Origin: Halocaridina rubra
Taxonomy: Eukaryota > Arthropoda > Malacostraca > Decapoda > Atyidae
Reading direction: 5' to 3'
DNA: 10,000 bases
Assembly (NCBI GenBank): GCA_037179515.1
Contig: JAXCGZ010009452.1
Span: 20,001-30,000, forward strand
Of the stretch, positions 8,443 through 10,000 are shown piece by piece (position 1 is the first letter of the stretch; each line of letters opens with the position of its first letter). Under the pieces are notes generated by a model that made no database searches, was not told where the DNA came from, and saw nothing but the letters and a program-made list of their open reading frames with translations. A program made the position numbers and the translations under genes.

Positions 8443-8514
8443 TACTCCTACTGGGACTTGAACTGGGATTTAAAATTACTAAGCCAAGAAGCTACCAACT
8501 ACGCCACAGAAGGT
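8443..8514 (-). tRNA. Diverged minus-strand tRNA-like head in plus array
   Basis: On minus this has A box TGGCGTAGTTGG, a better match to the classic Pol III consensus than the array's own A box. The B box is AGTTCAAGTCC. It differs from the array consensus at many positions, with compensating single-base insertion and deletion so that the length stays 72 nt. The T-stem and anticodon stem pair poorly. It looks like an older family member outside the homogenised array. Confidence 0.6.
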
Positions 8515-8636
8515 CTTAAAAGGGAAACAAACCTTACAGCTTATATCTGCTATACTAGGGATGAACGCATTCTATCTGAATGCCACAATGTTTATATTAC
8601 AGTTTCCCCAACATATGTGAAAACATAAATCATTTT

Positions 8637-8652
8637 TACCCCGACCGGGACC
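8637..8652 (-). pseudogene. Truncated minus-strand head fragment
   Basis: TACCCCGACCGGGACC is the 3' end of a head in minus orientation, preceded by the usual CATATGTGAAAACAT flank. It is cut off inside the B box. Beyond it the sequence resumes in plus orientation as a body, so this is a second orientation breakpoint. Confidence 0.8.
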
Positions 8653-8818
8653 TATTTGATTACTGTTTGTCCCGTATGAGATTGGGAGTTGAATTAAATG
8701 CGAAAACGAAACCACGAGTGAGGTTGAGGAATCTGTAATATGAACATAGTGGCATTCAGTTAGAATGCGTTCATTCCTAAGTATAGCAGATATAAGCTAT
8801 AAGGTTGGATTCCTTTTA

Positions 8819-8890
8819 ACCTTCTGTGGTGTAGTGGTAGCGCCTTGACTTAGTAATCATAAGTCCTAGGTTCGAGTCCCGGTCGGGGTA
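8819..8890 (+). tRNA. tRNA-like head, plus copy 14 (consensus)
   Basis: Matches consensus. The body upstream (about 8653-8818) is diverged at its start, with GTTTGTCCCGTATGAG and GCGAAAACGAAACC, and becomes consensus further on. Confidence 0.6.
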
Positions 8891-9094
8891 AAAAAAAAAA
8901 TGATACATGTTTTCACATATGTAATGTGCTTATTTGTACTTCATGGCCCGAATGAGATTGGGAATTGAATTAAATGCTAAAATGAAGCCACGAGTGAGGT
9001 TGGGGAATCTGTAATATGAACATAGTGGCATTCAGTTAGAATTCATTCATTCCTAAGTATAGCAGATATAAGCTATAAGGTTGGATTCCTTTTA

Positions 9095-9166
9095 ACCTTC
9101 TGTGGTGTAGTGGTAGCGCCTTGACTTAGTAATCATAAGTCCTAGTTTCGAGTCCCGGTCGGGGTA
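9095..9166 (+). tRNA. tRNA-like head, plus copy 15, beside TA tract
   Basis: Carries the GTTTCGAGTCC B-box variant of the 8238 copy, 857 bp away. It lacks the GGTAGTGCC variant, so at least one change came after the block duplication or was converted back. Confidence 0.58.
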
Positions 9167-9181
9167 AAAAAAAAAAAATGA

Positions 9182-9184
<3 letters not shown>

Positions 9185-9258
<74 letters not shown>
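9185..9258. repeat. (AT)37 microsatellite
   Basis: A perfect AT run of 74 bp, the counterpart of the 8329 tract within the 857-860-bp duplication. The two-repeat length difference fits slippage after duplication. Confidence 0.97.
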
Positions 9259-9261
<3 letters not shown>

Positions 9262-9302
9262 CAAAAAAGCACATTACCATATGTGAAAACATCAATCATA
9301 TT

Positions 9303-9374
9303 TACTCCTACTGGGACTTGAACTGGGACTTATAATTACTAAGCCAAGAAGCTACCAACTACGCCACAGAAGGT
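9303..9374 (-). tRNA. Diverged minus-strand tRNA-like head, second copy
   Basis: Duplicate of the 8443 head. On minus it has A box TGGCGTAGTTGG and B box AGTTCAAGTCC. It retains ACTTATAATTACTAAGCC on + where the 8443 copy has ATTTAAAATT, so its anticodon-like stem pairs better. This copy is probably closer to the parent of the pair. Confidence 0.6.
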
Positions 9375-9496
9375 CTTAAAAGGGAAACAAACCTTACAGC
9401 TTATATCTGCTATACTAGGGATGAACGCATTCTATCTGAATGCCACAATGTCTATATTACAGTTTCCCCAACATATGTGAAAACATAAATCATTTT

Positions 9497-9512
9497 TACC
9501 CCGACCGGGACC
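9497..9512 (-). pseudogene. Truncated minus-strand head fragment, second copy
   Basis: The same 16-bp head remnant as at 8637, with identical breakpoints, as expected from block duplication. Confidence 0.8.
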
Positions 9513-9678
9513 TATTTGATTACTGTTGGTCCCGGATGAGATTGGGAGTTGAATTAAATGCGAAAACGAAACCACGAGTGAGGTTGAGGAATCTGTAATA
9601 TGAACATAGTGGCATTCAGTTAGAATGCGTTCATTCCTAAGTATAGCAGATATAAGCTATAAGGTTGGATTCCTTTTA

Positions 9679-9750
9679 ACCTTCTGTGGTGTAGTGGTAG
9701 CGCCTTGACTTAGCAATCATAAGTCCTAGGTTCGAGTCCCGGTCGGGGTA
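9679..9750 (+). tRNA. tRNA-like head, plus copy 16
   Basis: One change (loop GCAATCA), as in the head at 6044. Otherwise it matches consensus. It occupies the second position of the repeated compound block. Confidence 0.6.
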
Positions 9751-9954
9751 AAAAAAAAAATGATTCATGTTTTCACATATGTAATGTGCTTATTTGTACT
9801 TCATGGCCCGAATGAGATTGGAAATTGAATTAAATGCTAAAATGAAGCCACGAGTGAGGTTGGGGAATCTGTAATATGAACATAGTGGCATTCAGTTAGA
9901 ATGCATTCATTCCTAAGTATAGCAGATATAAGCTATAAGGTTGGATTCATTTTA

Positions 9955-10000
9955 ACCTTCTGTGGTGTAGTGGTAGCGCCTTGACTTAGTAATCATAAGT
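9955..10000 (+). tRNA. tRNA-like head, plus copy 17, cut by window end
   Basis: The first 46 positions match the array consensus, including the A box and the anticodon-like hairpin up to TAAGT. The B box lies beyond the window. Confidence 0.6.

Larger units (their letters stand above)
8180..9890. repeat. 857-860-bp compound block, two copies
   Basis: The order plus head, TA tract, diverged minus head, minus fragment, plus body, plus head occurs from about 8180 and again from about 9037. Shared private variants are GAATTCATTCATTCC (8182 and 9039), the B-box change, the TA tracts, both minus remnants, and TGTACTTCATGG (8935 and 9795). A third start may follow at 9955, but the window ends there. 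Confidence 0.87.
4987..10000 (+). repeat. Plus-strand part of tRNA-like satellite array (16 full heads + 1 partial)
   Basis: Heads start at 4999, 5221, 5495, 5769, 6044, 6318, 6592, 6866, 7141, 7415, 7690, 7964, 8238, 8819, 9095, 9679 and 9955. After the first shortened unit (222 bp) the step is a strict 274-275 bp up to 8238. Then a compound pattern with steps 581, 276, 584 and 276 takes over, because TA tracts and minus-strand remnants are inserted. The array runs off the window end, so its full size is unknown. The 111-bp body duplication of the minus part is absent. Confidence 0.93.

Noticed and set aside
8235..9295. 61- and 67-codon minus frames with long Tyr-Ile runs
   Set aside because: They read through the AT microsatellites and the antisense of tRNA-like heads. 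Their similarity to each other comes from the block duplication.
2705..9750. A cluster of functional tRNA genes, for example tRNA-Ile(AAT)
   Set aside because: The acceptor stem has two mismatches plus wobble pairs, the T-stem has an A-C mismatch, there is no true variable loop, and position 37 of the best anticodon loop is a pyrimidine. The boxes are good, so tRNA ancestry is kept but decoding function is not claimed.

Overview
The window is eukaryotic, non-coding, repeat-dominated DNA, AT-rich outside the purine tract. There are long triplet and dinucleotide microsatellites, no credible protein gene, and a large array of tRNA-derived repeats. The overall look, with SINE-like tRNA heads carrying RNA polymerase III A and B boxes, variable A-runs and TA tails, suits an animal genome, perhaps an invertebrate. 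The species cannot be fixed from this sequence.

Layout. 1-194 is unremarkable AT-rich DNA. 195-450 is a 56-bp minisatellite built from two related 28-bp halves. 503-582 is a 21-bp minisatellite of about 3.8 copies. 849-974 is an ACT then AAT microsatellite. 975-1807 is about 830 bp of almost uninterrupted purine on the + strand, with several GAA blocks. 1808-2550 is AT-rich DNA in which I recognise nothing. 2551-2656 is a TA/CA microsatellite.

From about 2657 to the window end lies one array of a roughly 275-bp unit. Each unit holds a 72-nt tRNA-like head, an A-run, a T4 run about 20 nt downstream, and a body of about 200 bp. The head has good Pol III A and B boxes, a 6-bp anticodon-like hairpin and a weakly paired acceptor stem. 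Seven heads lie on the minus strand (2657-4986). The array then flips abruptly at about 4986, and 16 complete heads plus one cut by the window edge lie on the plus strand. Two older, diverged minus-strand heads and two minus-strand head fragments are embedded in the plus part, next to TA tracts. I count 25 full-length heads in total.

There are several layers of higher-order structure. The minus part mixes 275-bp and about 384-bp units, the longer ones carrying an internal 111-bp duplication, and it has a 659-bp block duplication. The plus part keeps a strict 274-275-bp period up to 8238, then switches to an 857-860-bp compound unit present twice. The heads do not fold into an orthodox tRNA: the acceptor stem is mispaired, there is no real variable loop and the anticodon is ambiguous. 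The best reading is a tRNA-derived SINE-like element turned into an inverted satellite array, possibly still able to recruit Pol III, rather than a cluster of working tRNA genes.
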